DNA from: Lachnoclostridium sp. UBA1175
GTDB lineage: Bacteria; Bacillota; Clostridia; Lachnospirales; Lachnospiraceae
Length of the DNA stretch: 48,779 nt
Assembly: GCA_002311665.1 (NCBI GenBank)
Contig: DBYX01000002.1
Span: 1-48,779, forward strand
Direction: 5' to 3'
The translations under genes and the position numbers were made by a program. How positions within the stretch are numbered: position 1 is the stretch's first letter; every line of letters starts with the position of its first letter. Positions 7,638 through 16,161 of the stretch are shown here, one piece after another. The notes beneath the pieces were generated by a model. It saw only the letters and a list, made by a program, of their open reading frames with translations. It was not told where the DNA came from and did no database searches.

Positions 7638-7702
7638 GTTTGTTTCCTCCTGTTATCAAGTCAATCTCTACTGTTCATCTTTATATACGGAAAATGCTCC
7701 GT

Positions 7703-8887
7703 CTACAGGATAAACTGCTTCCTGCCTGCCATCAGATCGCGCCAGATCGGTGAGAACCCGCGGAGGTACTCAACGACCTCGCGAACGTTCTTCACGATGT
7801 AATCGACTTCCTCGTCGGTGATGTCGTCGCCGATGCTCAAACGAAGCGAACCGTGCGCCACATCGTGCACTCTTCCGATCGCAAGGAGCACATGGCTCGG
7901 ATCGAGCGATCCGGACGTACACGCACTTCCCGAGGATGCCGCGATCCCTCGGTCATCAAGAAGAAGCAACAGAGACTCCCCCTCAATCCCCTCAAAGCAG
8001 AAGTTCACATTGGAGGGCAGTCGCTTCACCGCGTCACCGTTGAGCGCCGAGTGTGGGATCTGCAGAAGCCCCTTGATCAGCCGGTCACGCTTCTCCTGCG
8101 TCACTTTCGCACGCTCCGCAAGTGTCGCAGCTGCTTCCGTGAGAGCGGTAGCCATCGCCGCGATGCCGGGTACATTTTCCGTGCCCGCGCGCTTGCCGCG
8201 CTCCTGCGCGCCGCCCTCGATCAGGTTCGTCAGGCGAATGCCCTTTCGGAAATACAGAAAGCCGCTGCCCTTCGGGCCATGGAACTTGTGCGCCGAGGCC
8301 GAGAGCATATCGATGTTGTCGCGCTCGACATCCACGGAGATGTGTCCGATTGCCTGCACCGCGTCCGTGTGGAACAAAACTCCCCGCTCGCGACAGATCG
8401 CGCCGAGCTCGCGGATCGGCTGTATCGTGCCGATCTCGTTGTTCGCGTACATGATCGTCACCAGCGCCGTGTCCTCGCGGATCGCCGCGGAGAGCTCTTC
8501 GGGACGGACCAGACCGTCCTCGTGAACCGGAAGAAGCGTCACCTCAAAGCCTTCCTTCTCCAGCTTCGAGATCGTGTGAAGCACCGCGTGGTGCTCGAAG
8601 GCGCTGGAAATAATATGCTTCTTGCCCTTCGCCTTCCCAATCTCCGCCGCCGACCGGATTGCCTGGTTGTCCGCCTCGCTTCCGCCGGAGGTGAACAGGA
8701 TCTCGCGCGGCTGCGCGTTGATCACCTTAGCGACATCCTCTCTTGCTTTCTCGAGTATTTCCTTCGATCGCTGCCCGAGGCTGTACAGACTCGAGGCATT
8801 GCCGTAGTTTTCCTTCGACAGTTCGATCAGTGTATTCAGAGCCGCATCGCTCATCCGCGTCGTCGCGGCGTTGTCCGCATATATCAT
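7703..8887 (-). CDS. iscS: Cysteine desulfurase IscS/NifS-type
   Basis: A 394-aa PLP enzyme that removes sulfur from cysteine as a persulfide for Fe-S clusters and thio-cofactors. Lys201 in SASAHKFHGPKG binds PLP; Cys323 in SSGSACTSG is the persulfide cysteine within the longer loop typical of IscS/NifS (group I). The start is MIYADNAATT at 8887, preceded by AAAGGAG; a 30-codon upstream extension runs into the 5' UTR and lacks family similarity. Its promoter carries the shared Rrf2 box and faces the IscR-like gene, so it is probably repressed when clusters or cysteine are sufficient. Confidence 0.95.
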   Translation of the reverse strand: MIYADNAATTRMSDAALNTLIELSKENYGNASSLYSLGQRSKEILEKAREDVAKVINAQPREILFTSGGSEADNQAIRSAAEIGKAKGKKHIISSAFEHHAVLHTISKLEKEGFEVTLLPVHEDGLVRPEELSAAIREDTALVTIMYANNEIGTIQPIRELGAICRERGVLFHTDAVQAIGHISVDVERDNIDMLSASAHKFHGPKGSGFLYFRKGIRLTNLIEGGAQERGKRAGTENVPGIAAMATALTEAAATLAERAKVTQEKRDRLIKGLLQIPHSALNGDAVKRLPSNVNFCFEGIEGESLLLLLDDRGIAASSGSACTSGSLDPSHVLLAIGRVHDVAHGSLRLSIGDDITDEEVDYIVKNVREVVEYLRGFSPIWRDLMAGRKQFIL

Positions 8888-8972
8888 AGGAAATCTCCTT
8901 TCCGGAATCCTGAAACTCCTCTGCATGTCCGTGTGAGAAAGAGCTCGATCTCTCTCCCCTCCCGGCAGATGC

Positions 8973-9005
8973 ATCATACACCTATTCGCCTACCGTGTCA
9001 ATAGG
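8973..9005 (-). promoter_or_regulatory. iscS promoter with Rrf2-type box
   Basis: On the minus strand -35 TTGACA (8996-9001) and -10 TATGAT (8973-8978) are 17 nt apart. The box CCTATTGACACGGTAGG (8989-9005) overlaps the -35. It differs from the metY box at one position. Confidence 0.8.
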
Positions 9006-9024
9006 TAATTGTTTCATTTTTCAC

Positions 9025-9057
9025 TTGATTTACCTACTAACCCTGTGGTACAATAGG
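9025..9057 (+). promoter_or_regulatory. Promoter and weaker Rrf2 box of the iscR-like gene
   Basis: -35 TTGATT (9025-9030) and -10 TACAAT (9049-9054) with 18-nt spacing. A degenerate copy of the box (9041-9057, ending CAATAGG) overlaps the -10, suggesting autoregulation. It sits about 35 bp from the iscS box in a divergent arrangement. Confidence 0.55.
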
Positions 9058-9122
9058 TAAAACGTCACAGAGGAGCACATTTTCCGCGCTCTGAAGCGAC
9101 GGGAAGAGGGGGTATTTTCCGT

Positions 9123-9527
9123 ATGATATCTACGAAAGGTCGCTACGCGATCCGCGTGCTTCTGGATCTTGCAGAGAACGATAACGGTTCTTACATTCCG
9201 CTCAAGGATGTAGCCGAGCGGCAGGAGGTTTCCAAGAAATATCTTGAGATCATCGTTAAGGAGATGGTCACCGCGGGACTTCTCACCGGCGCCAGCGGCA
9301 AGGGCGGCGGCTACAAGCTGTGCCGCAAACCGGAGGAGTATGTCATCGGCGAAGTCCTCGAGATCATGGAGGGTCCGCTCGCCCCGGTCAGCTGCCTCGC
9401 TGAGGGCGGTTTCGATTGTCCCAGGAAAAGCGCCTGCCAGACACTTCCTCTCTGGGAGGAGTATTACAAACTTCAGCATGACTTCTTCTACGGCAAGCGC
9501 TTAAGCGACCTGATGCCGAAGAAGTAA
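9123..9527 (+). CDS. iscR: Rrf2 family regulator, IscR-like with three cysteines
   Basis: A 134-aa cytoplasmic transcription factor. Residues 1-60 form the winged helix typical of Rrf2 proteins (MISTKGRYAIRVLLDLA; KDVAERQEVSKKYLEII; GKGGGYKL). The putative [2Fe-2S] site is Cys-x7-Cys-x5-Cys at about residues 95-110, close to the C-x5-C-x5-C of E. coli IscR. An additional Cys lies in the wing (KLC). CymR, the cysteine regulator of Bacillus, usually lacks these three cysteines, so IscR-like is preferred, although the predicted targets (iscS, metY, mccB) combine both roles. It is divergent from iscS and convergent with the AhpD-like gene, sharing the terminator at 9574-9599. Confidence 0.88.
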   Translation: MISTKGRYAIRVLLDLAENDNGSYIPLKDVAERQEVSKKYLEIIVKEMVTAGLLTGASGKGGGYKLCRKPEEYVIGEVLEIMEGPLAPVSCLAEGGFDCPRKSACQTLPLWEEYYKLQHDFFYGKRLSDLMPKK

Positions 9528-9573
9528 AGCCGACAATGTACAAAAGTTACGGAATCATTCATTTTAAAAATTC

Positions 9574-9599
9574 GGCGGATCCTTTTTCTCGGATCCGCC
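9574..9599. terminator. Bidirectional terminator between iscR and the mcc operon
   Basis: A perfect 9-bp inverted repeat GGCGGATCC/GGATCCGCC with an 8-nt loop. It is followed by TTT on the plus strand and by a T-rich run (AATTTTTAAAA) on the minus strand, between convergent genes. Confidence 0.85.
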
Positions 9600-9624
9600 T
9601 TTACATTTTCCTCAATTCCTCCGA

Positions 9625-10182
9625 TCACTTCTTGATGTCCGCCCTCCAGGTCGCGGGCTTGAACTCGTGCAAAAGCGGCAGCAGACGCTGATCAACATCG
9701 ATCTTCAACACGGAGTTGAAATTGTTCGTTGCGATCATCTGTCCTGCAAAGCCGACTATTACGACGATCTCGCGATCCGAAAAATAACCGCGGAGCTTCA
9801 CGAAGATTTCATCGGAAACATCGGTGGGATCCTTTACGATCGACTGCGCGAGGGCGACAAGCACCTGCTCACGGTCATCGTACACAAGGTTGTGCGGGTC
9901 AAGGCCGAGGCCCTTCACATCGCTGATGAAGAAAAGCGAGCACAGCTGGCAGGAGTTCGTCGTGGAGATCGCATGTGCGTAAAGGATCGCGTCCTTCTCT
10001 CCGACCACCTCCACAAGGCGCTTCCAGGAAGTGTACCACGCCATAAACGCATCGTACGTAGCCGCGTCGTTCAGGAGTCCTTTCTTCATGTTCGTGACGG
10101 CGTTTCTGCCCGCCAGCTCATCGTAGCGAACCTTCTCTTCTCCGGTCGCCTCGTTCTGTTCCACAAGATGAATTCTTGCCAT
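9625..10182 (-). CDS. AhpD/carboxymuconolactone decarboxylase-like protein
   Basis: A 185-aa mainly helical protein of the AhpD/CMD-like superfamily. The CxxC motif SCQLC at about residues 77-81, in a helix preceded by AHAIS, matches the redox-active site of AhpD-like peroxidase partners. Its likely activity is thiol-based peroxidase or disulfide chemistry; the substrate is unknown. It is the last gene of the mccBA-metNIQ operon, 62 nt after the iron alcohol dehydrogenase, and ends at the bidirectional terminator. AAAGGAG precedes the start. The sulfur context supports a thiol-redox job, but this is inference. Confidence 0.78.
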   Translation of the reverse strand: MARIHLVEQNEATGEEKVRYDELAGRNAVTNMKKGLLNDAATYDAFMAWYTSWKRLVEVVGEKDAILYAHAISTTNSCQLCSLFFISDVKGLGLDPHNLVYDDREQVLVALAQSIVKDPTDVSDEIFVKLRGYFSDREIVVIVGFAGQMIATNNFNSVLKIDVDQRLLPLLHEFKPATWRADIKK

Positions 10183-10244
10183 TGTTCTGTTCTCCTTTTC
10201 TTGTTTTCTTTATCAGTATATGTAACGGTTCCGAACCGCTCGTC

Positions 10245-11405
10245 TCACAGCGCCAGCCTCAGGATGTCCTGAATAGCCTCCGCCGTGAGCGGCTCGTAAT
10301 GTCCGACAGGGCCGTTTCTCGTGGCCCGCTTCGCCATCACCGCAAAATCCTCCTCGCCGATATAAAGCTCCGTGAGCGTCGTCCGCAGCGACAGTTTTCG
10401 GAAGAATTTTTCGAGTTCATCCGCCAGGATGTATGCCCTCTCCTTATCGCTGTAGAGGAAGGTGTCCGCGCCGAACACGCGGGTTGCAAGAAGCGCCGGT
10501 CTCCACGGCTTGCGCTCGGCCATGTACTTCGTCCATGCGACCAGAACGACCGCCATGCCCTCGCCGTGCGTAATGTTGTACTGCGCAGACAGTTCGTGCT
10601 CGATCCGGTGCGAGCCCCAATCGGCCCGCCGCCCGGCATCGAGGAAATTGTTGTGCGCCACGCTCGCGAGCCACTGCAGCTCGCCGCGCGCGTTGATGTC
10701 CGTCGGGTCCTTGAGCAGCCGGTCCGCGTTGACCTGCAGCGCCCGGATCGCGCCCTCGATCAGGAAGTCCGTCGTGTCCGAGTAGCGCTCGTCCGAAAAA
10801 TACCGTTCCAGCAGATGAGCCAGAACATCGGCAATTCCGACGGCCGTCTGGTACGCCGGCAGGTTGGCCGTGTACCGCGGGTTCATGATGGCAAACCGGG
10901 GAATGATCCGGTCGTCCTCAAACCCGAGTTTCCACTCTCCGCTCGAGAGGATCGCGGCGTTCGATGTCTCCGAACCGCTCGAGGCGGTGGTCGCGATCAC
11001 ACCGATCGGCAGTACATTTTCCGGAGACGTGCCCTTCTCAAAGAAGTCCCATACATCGCCGTCGTAGGGTATTCCCAGTGCCACGGCTTTGGCGGTATCG
11101 ATGGAGCTTCCGCCGCCGACCGCCAGGACGAAGTCCACTTTGTCCTTCTTACCCTGTGCGACAAGCTTCCGCACCAGATCGATGCCCGGATTGGGAACAA
11201 CGTCTCCGTTTTCGGAAAATGCGATTCCCAGTTCCCGGACGGCATCCTGTACCGCATCGTAGATCCCGAGTTTTTTGATGAAATCTCCGCTGTAGACAAG
11301 CAGCAGCGATGTCGCGCCGTGCTCCCGGAGGAGATCGGCAAGCTTACGCTCGCTCCCCTCTCCGAACACGATCTTCGCCGGATTGTAATATGTAAAGCCG
11401 ATCAT
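10245..11405 (-). CDS. Iron-containing alcohol dehydrogenase (butanol dehydrogenase-like)
   Basis: A 386-aa cytoplasmic group III NAD(P)-dependent alcohol dehydrogenase. The nucleotide motif VGGGSSIDTAK is at about 96-106. Metal ligands are visible as Asp193, His197, His266 and His280, the last in YNITHGEGMA. It belongs to the YqhD/BdhA-like branch that reduces short aldehydes. It lies 31 nt after metQ and 62 nt before the AhpD-like gene with no terminator, so it is probably transcribed with mccB. MccB releases 2-oxobutyrate from cystathionine, and a downstream aldehyde (propanal) or methional could be its substrate; this link is speculative. Confidence 0.93.
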   Translation of the reverse strand: MIGFTYYNPAKIVFGEGSERKLADLLREHGATSLLLVYSGDFIKKLGIYDAVQDAVRELGIAFSENGDVVPNPGIDLVRKLVAQGKKDKVDFVLAVGGGSSIDTAKAVALGIPYDGDVWDFFEKGTSPENVLPIGVIATTASSGSETSNAAILSSGEWKLGFEDDRIIPRFAIMNPRYTANLPAYQTAVGIADVLAHLLERYFSDERYSDTTDFLIEGAIRALQVNADRLLKDPTDINARGELQWLASVAHNNFLDAGRRADWGSHRIEHELSAQYNITHGEGMAVVLVAWTKYMAERKPWRPALLATRVFGADTFLYSDKERAYILADELEKFFRKLSLRTTLTELYIGEEDFAVMAKRATRNGPVGHYEPLTAEAIQDILRLAL

Positions 11406-11436
11406 AGCATTCTTCCTTTCCGGGCTGCGGTTCCGA

Positions 11437-12255
11437 TCACTTGAGCGGAACTACCGCACCGTCGTATTTGCCCTCTATGAACTTCTTAACGTCCTCGCTC
11501 TGCAGAACCTCAACCAGAACCTTCAGCGCCTCACTGTCCTTCTTGTCGGGAACGGTTGCGATGATGTTGCCGTAGGTCTGTGCAGCAAGACCGTCGTTTG
11601 CCTCAACTGCCAGCGCCTGACTCACGTGCAGTCCACCCTCGATCGCGTAGTTTCCGTTGATGACGGCCACATCGACATCGGGAAGGGCTGCCACAAGCTG
11701 CTCCGGAGCGAGCTCCTTGAACTTGATGTTCTTCGGGTTGGAAGCGATATCCTCAACCGTTGCGGTGATGCCCGCACCGTCCTTCAGGGTGATGATCCCC
11801 TCCTGTGCAAGCAGGAGAAGTGCTCTCGCCTCGTTGGTCACATTGTTGGGAACAGCAATCAGTGCTCCATCCGGAAGGTCCGTTAAATTCTTGGTTCTAC
11901 CAGCGTAGATTCCAAACGGCTCGTAGTGGATCGCACCGATGGAAACGAGGTTGCTGCCGTTCTCCTTGTTGAACTGCTCAAGGTACGGAACGTGCTGGAA
12001 ATAGTTTGCGTCAAGGCTGCCCTCGATCACACCCGTGTTCGGGGTGATGGAGTCCTCAAGCTTCACGATCTCAAGCGTATACCCCTTCTCCTTGAGGATA
12101 GGCTTTACGTACTCGAGGATCTCTGCGTGGGGAACAATGTTTGCGCCGACCTTGATCGTCTTGTCGTCACCGGATGACTTGGAATCCTTGCCGCATCCGG
12201 TAAATGCGAGGATGAAAATAAGTGTAAGTGCTGCGATAATCAATTTCTTGTTCAT
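11437..12255 (-). CDS. metQ: Methionine ABC transporter substrate-binding lipoprotein
   Basis: A 272-aa NlpA/MetQ family lipoprotein anchored on the outer face of the membrane. A short signal peptide ends in a lipobox-like FTGC with lipidated Cys21. The mature part starts with KTIKVGAN and HAEILE, typical of MetQ, which binds methionine and in some relatives methionine sulfoxide or cysteine/cystine. The start at 12255 has AAAGGAG upstream; the 22-codon extension does not. It follows metI by 90 nt. Co-transcription with mccAB fits uptake of methionine for conversion to cysteine. Confidence 0.92.
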   Translation of the reverse strand: MNKKLIIAALTLIFILAFTGCGKDSKSSGDDKTIKVGANIVPHAEILEYVKPILKEKGYTLEIVKLEDSITPNTGVIEGSLDANYFQHVPYLEQFNKENGSNLVSIGAIHYEPFGIYAGRTKNLTDLPDGALIAVPNNVTNEARALLLLAQEGIITLKDGAGITATVEDIASNPKNIKFKELAPEQLVAALPDVDVAVINGNYAIEGGLHVSQALAVEANDGLAAQTYGNIIATVPDKKDSEALKVLVEVLQSEDVKKFIEGKYDGAVVPLK

Positions 12256-12345
12256 GATAGTAATCTCCTTTAGATTAAGTTTTCTTTTTGTTTGTATTGT
12301 TCTTTTATTCTCTGTCTTCATTTTCCGTTCCGGAATCCCGCCGGA

Positions 12346-12999
12346 TCAGGCCTTGCGCCGGATCTTCGCGAGCAGTCCTCCTGCTCCCTGGATCACCATA
12401 ACCATGATGACCAGAAGGATCACCGTCGTCCAAAGGACGTCTTTCTGATATCGGTAGTAGCCGTACTGCAGCGCGATCGCGCCGAGTCCGCCGCCTCCGA
12501 TCACGCCTGCCATCGCCGAGTAACCGAGGACTGTGGCCACATTGATCGCCGCTCCCTGAAGAAGGGAGGGTGCCGCTTCCGGCAGGATAAAGTGTAAAAT
12601 GATGTGCAACGGCGAGGCGCCCATCGACGTCGCCGCCTCTATGATCCCGGGCTGGACCTCACACAGCGAGGCCTCCACCATCCGCGCCACGATCGGGATT
12701 GCTCCGACCGTGAGCGGCACGATCGCCGCCGTCGTCCCGATGGACGAGCCTGTCACCCACCGCGTGAACGGGATCAGCAGCACGAGTAAAATGAGGAACG
12801 GCAGGGACCGCATGATATCCGTGATCACGCCGATCACAATGTTGACAGGGCGGTTCTGAAGAAGTCTCCCCTTCGCAGTCGCGTACAGGATCACACCGAC
12901 CGGAAGTCCCACGATATATGCGTACAGAGATGCGTATGCCGTCATCCGGAGCGTCTCCCAGACGCCGTTTTTGATGGCTTCCACGATGTAATCACTCAT
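12346..12999 (-). CDS. metI: Methionine ABC transporter permease
   Basis: A 217-aa membrane protein with five hydrophobic segments and the EAA-type coupling loop (EAATSMGASPLHII) near residue 140 that contacts the MetN ATPase. Length matches MetI. Its ATG overlaps the metN stop by 4 nt (ATGA), so translation is coupled. Confidence 0.94.
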   Translation of the reverse strand: MSDYIVEAIKNGVWETLRMTAYASLYAYIVGLPVGVILYATAKGRLLQNRPVNIVIGVITDIMRSLPFLILLVLLIPFTRWVTGSSIGTTAAIVPLTVGAIPIVARMVEASLCEVQPGIIEAATSMGASPLHIILHFILPEAAPSLLQGAAINVATVLGYSAMAGVIGGGGLGAIALQYGYYRYQKDVLWTTVILLVIMVMVIQGAGGLLAKIRRKA

Positions 13000-14042
13000 T
13001 CGTCCACCTCCGATATCGCGAGTCCTTTGCTGCGGAAGTACTCCACAACCACGGCTCTGTCCTTCTCATCCGGTGGCAGTTCGAGGACCATCTGTCCGTA
13101 ACCCACGCCGCCCACGCTCTTGGTGTTCGCGCTCAGGATGTTGACCTTCTGTCCTGTCGTTGCCACGAGATCCGCAATGAACGGTTCCTTCGCGGAGAGC
13201 CCGTCAAATGCGATCCGGATCAGCCTGCTGTTCTCATCCGACGGATCGTACGGATTACTCGGAAACACAAGCTTCTTCGCCGCCCTGGACTTCGGCGCCC
13301 GGAACACTTCCTTCACATCACCGACCTCGGCGAGATTGCCGTCGTCGATGATCGCCACCCGGTCGCAGATGCGTTCCACCACGGACATCTCGTGCGTGAT
13401 GATCACAATGGTCAGTTTCTGCTCCCGGTTGATCTTCTGGAGAAGCTCCAGGATCTCTCCAGTGATCTTCGGGTCGAGCGCGCTTGTCGCCTCGTCACAT
13501 AGAAGCACCTTCGGGTTGGCTGCGAGCGCTCTCGCGATTGCCACCCTCTGCCGCTGTCCGCCGGACAGTCTCGCGGGGTACTCCTTCTCTTTCTCGGAGA
13601 GTCCGACGACCTCCAGCATTTGCCGCGCGATCTCCTTCCGCTCCCTGCGCCCCACTCCCGCGATGCGGAGCGGCTGCTCCACATTTTTGATCACGGTGCG
13701 CTGCTGTAGAAGGTTGAACCCCTGGAATATCATCGCGATCGAGCGACGCACCTTTCGAAGTTCCCTCGCCTTCAGTTCGGCAAGGTCCCTTCCGAAATAT
13801 CTGACGCTTCCCGACGTGACATCCGTCAGCCGGTTTAAGGTGCGCACCAGCGTTGATTTTCCGGCGCCGCTCATTCCGATGATTCCAAAGATCTCTCCCT
13901 CGCGGATTGTGAAGCTCACGTCGCGAAGTGCGGTAAAATCCTTACCTTCGTTTCTGTAAATCTTGGAGACCCGGTCCAGCTCAAACACGGCGTCCGATCC
14001 GTCATTCGTTATGAGGTTGTCCGTTTCATTCACCGTTTCCAT
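12996..14042 (-). CDS. metN: Methionine ABC transporter ATP-binding protein
   Basis: A 348-aa cytoplasmic ATPase. Walker A is GMSGAGKST at about residue 57, the signature LSGGQRQR at about 160, Walker B VLLCDEATSALDP, and the switch His in IITHEMS. The C-terminal about 80 residues form the NIL/ACT-like domain that in E. coli MetN binds methionine and causes trans-inhibition of import. The N-terminal about 18 residues are an acidic, low-similarity extension. It begins 15 nt after mccA and overlaps metI by 4 nt. Confidence 0.95.
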   Translation of the reverse strand: METVNETDNLITNDGSDAVFELDRVSKIYRNEGKDFTALRDVSFTIREGEIFGIIGMSGAGKSTLVRTLNRLTDVTSGSVRYFGRDLAELKARELRKVRRSIAMIFQGFNLLQQRTVIKNVEQPLRIAGVGRRERKEIARQMLEVVGLSEKEKEYPARLSGGQRQRVAIARALAANPKVLLCDEATSALDPKITGEILELLQKINREQKLTIVIITHEMSVVERICDRVAIIDDGNLAEVGDVKEVFRAPKSRAAKKLVFPSNPYDPSDENSRLIRIAFDGLSAKEPFIADLVATTGQKVNILSANTKSVGGVGYGQMVLELPPDEKDRAVVVEYFRSKGLAISEVDE

Positions 14043-14057
14043 TTTGTTCCGTGCCTC

Positions 14058-14969
14058 TCAATCGTATAATCCTTTGCTGATATAACGGTCGCCGCGGTCC
14101 GGGAAGACTGTGACGATGCTGCCGTGATCGATGCGTTCGGCCAGCTTCAGAGCTGCCGTGAGCGCCGCTCCCGACGAGGAACCGGCCAGGACGCCTTCCC
14201 TGCGCGCCAGTTCCTTCACGGTGGCAAATGCCTCCGCATCCGTCACTTTGATCACCTCGTCGACCAGTGACATGTCCATTGTTTTGGCAATGAAGTCGTT
14301 GCCGATGCCCTCGATGTCATAGTCCGCGTGCTCGCCTCCGCCGATCGTCGAACCGACCGGGTCCGCAAGCACTCCCCTGACGGAAGGCTTCTGTTCCTTC
14401 AGATAGCGTGTGATGCCGCTGAACGTTCCGCCGCTGCCTGCGCCTGCCACGAAATAATCGACATCCCCTTCGAGCTGTCTCCAGATCTCCGGGCCCGTGG
14501 TCTCGTAATGTGCCTGCGGGTTGGCCGGGTTGTCGAACTGCTTTAGGGAGATCGCACCGGGTATGGTAGCGATGATCTTCTCCGCCTCCCGCTCCGCACC
14601 GAGCATTCCGAACTCGCGCGGTGTGTTGACGATCTCTGCGCCGAGCGCCCGCAGAACCTTCTGCTTCTCCTGGGAGAATTTGTCGGGGACCGTGAAGATC
14701 ACCCGGTATCCCTGGTTGAGTGCCGCGATCGCGATGCCGATGCCGGTGTTGCCCGCCGTCGCGTCCACGATCGTGCTTCCTTCCTTAAGAAGCCCTCGCC
14801 GCTTCGCGTCATCGATCATGTACATGCCGACACGGTCCTTGACGCTGCCTGCCGGATTGGCAAGCTCGAGTTTCGCGTACAGCCGGATGTCTTTCTTTGT
14901 TTCAAACTGCTGCAGCCGAAGGATCGGGGTGTTTCCGATCATACTGCGGATGTCCATATAAACATCCAT
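14058..14969 (-). CDS. mccA: O-acetylserine-dependent cystathionine beta-synthase
   Basis: A 303-aa PLP enzyme of the beta family. Lys44 in NPAGSVKDR binds PLP, ATAGNTGIG is the substrate loop and GSGGTFSG the phosphate loop. The fold cannot separate cysteine synthase from cystathionine beta-synthase by eye. The call to MccA rests on the overlap with mccB (the TAA stop and ATG share one base), on the typical bacterial mccAB pairing, and on the presence of a separate cysK. The reaction is homocysteine plus O-acetylserine to cystathionine in reverse transsulfuration. The substrate loop reads TAGNTG where cysK has TSGNTG, a difference that may matter for substrate choice. GGGGGTGAT precedes the start. 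Confidence 0.82.
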   Translation of the reverse strand: MDVYMDIRSMIGNTPILRLQQFETKKDIRLYAKLELANPAGSVKDRVGMYMIDDAKRRGLLKEGSTIVDATAGNTGIGIAIAALNQGYRVIFTVPDKFSQEKQKVLRALGAEIVNTPREFGMLGAEREAEKIIATIPGAISLKQFDNPANPQAHYETTGPEIWRQLEGDVDYFVAGAGSGGTFSGITRYLKEQKPSVRGVLADPVGSTIGGGEHADYDIEGIGNDFIAKTMDMSLVDEVIKVTDAEAFATVKELARREGVLAGSSSGAALTAALKLAERIDHGSIVTVFPDRGDRYISKGLYD

Positions 14970-16132
14970 TAATTATCACCCCCAATCTTCGCGGTCTCAA
15001 TTGCCTGCCGCAGGTCGTCGATAAGATCATTCACATCCTCGATACCGACGGAGAAGCGAATGAGCTCATCCACGATACCGGTCTTCTGCCGAATGTCAGC
15101 AGGGATGGAAGCATGCGTCATGCTTGCCGGATGGCACACGAGCGACTCAACGCCGCCGAGGCTCTCCGCAAGGGTGATCAATTTGAGGTTCCGGAAGAAT
15201 GCGCGGTAGTCGTACTCCTCCTTGAGAACGAAGGAGATCATCGCGCCCGGTCCGTCCGCCTGCTTCTTCTGCACGGCGTAGCCCGGATCCGAGACAAGCC
15301 CCGGATAATAAACCTTCTTCACGTAACCGCTCTCCTGCAACCACTCCGCGATGCGCTGTGCATTTGCCACATGACGGTCCATACGAACGCCGAGCGTCTT
15401 GATGCCGCGGATGACCAGGAAACTGTCGAACGGGGAGAGAACTCCGCCGATCGCATTTTGCAGAAAATACAATCGCTCCGCCAGCTTCGGATCGTTCAGT
15501 GCCACAAGCCCCGAGATCGTATCGCTGTGTCCCCCGAGGTACTTCGTACCGCTGTGCAGGACGATGTCCGCTCCGAGCAATAACGGTCGTTGCAGGTAAG
15601 GCGTAAGGAATGTATTATCAACGATCAGGAGGACGTTGGCCTTCCTTGCGATCTCTGCGACCGCCGCAATGTCCGTCACGCTCAGGAGCGGATTAGCAGG
15701 AGTTTCAATGTAGATAGCCTTCGTATTTTCATCGACCGCAGCCGCAACCTTTGCGACATCGGCCGTATCCACGATCTCATACCGAAGCCCGAGCGGTTTG
15801 AACACCTTGTCAAGGATCCGGAACGTGCCGCCGTAAATGTTGTCGGACACGATCAGCTTGTCGCCCGCCGTGAACAGCGAGAGCACTGTATGGATCGCCG
15901 CAAGCCCCGAGGCAAATGCGAGCCCGTAGGCTCCGCCCTCCAGGTCTGCGATCAGTTTCTCGAGCGCCGCTCTCGTCGGGTTGCCGGTGCGGGAGTATTC
16001 CCAGCCGGTGTTGACACCGAGCTCGCTCTGCTTGTAAGTGGAAGTTTGATAGATCGGAACGTTGACCGCTCCGGTTGTTTTATCTCCGTCGATCCCGCCG
16101 TGGATCAGCATGGAATTCAATGCGTAACTCAT
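14969..16132 (-). CDS. mccB: Cystathionine gamma-lyase / homocysteine gamma-lyase
   Basis: A 387-aa PLP enzyme of the Cys/Met family that cleaves cystathionine to cysteine, ammonia and 2-oxobutyrate. PLP Lys197 sits in HSGTKYLGGHSD; EYSRTGNPTR is the neighbouring-subunit phosphate loop. Size and adjacency to mccA favour cystathionine gamma-lyase over MetB. It is the first gene of a seven-gene operon. Its leader of about 440 nt contains the shared box and promoter, a 45-codon ORF with three consecutive Cys codons, a terminator, and a structured repeat just before the start. The ribosome binding site is modest (GAGG, 10 nt upstream). Confidence 0.9.
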   Translation of the reverse strand: MSYALNSMLIHGGIDGDKTTGAVNVPIYQTSTYKQSELGVNTGWEYSRTGNPTRAALEKLIADLEGGAYGLAFASGLAAIHTVLSLFTAGDKLIVSDNIYGGTFRILDKVFKPLGLRYEIVDTADVAKVAAAVDENTKAIYIETPANPLLSVTDIAAVAEIARKANVLLIVDNTFLTPYLQRPLLLGADIVLHSGTKYLGGHSDTISGLVALNDPKLAERLYFLQNAIGGVLSPFDSFLVIRGIKTLGVRMDRHVANAQRIAEWLQESGYVKKVYYPGLVSDPGYAVQKKQADGPGAMISFVLKEEYDYRAFFRNLKLITLAESLGGVESLVCHPASMTHASIPADIRQKTGIVDELIRFSVGIEDVNDLIDDLRQAIETAKIGGDN

Positions 16133-16161
16133 TGGTTGATAACCTCGTTTTCTGATGTGTT

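Noticed and set aside
8888..8977. 30-codon N-terminal extension of IscS
   Set aside because: The extension starts at the promoter -10 and lacks family similarity; AAAGGAG directly precedes MIYADNAATT.
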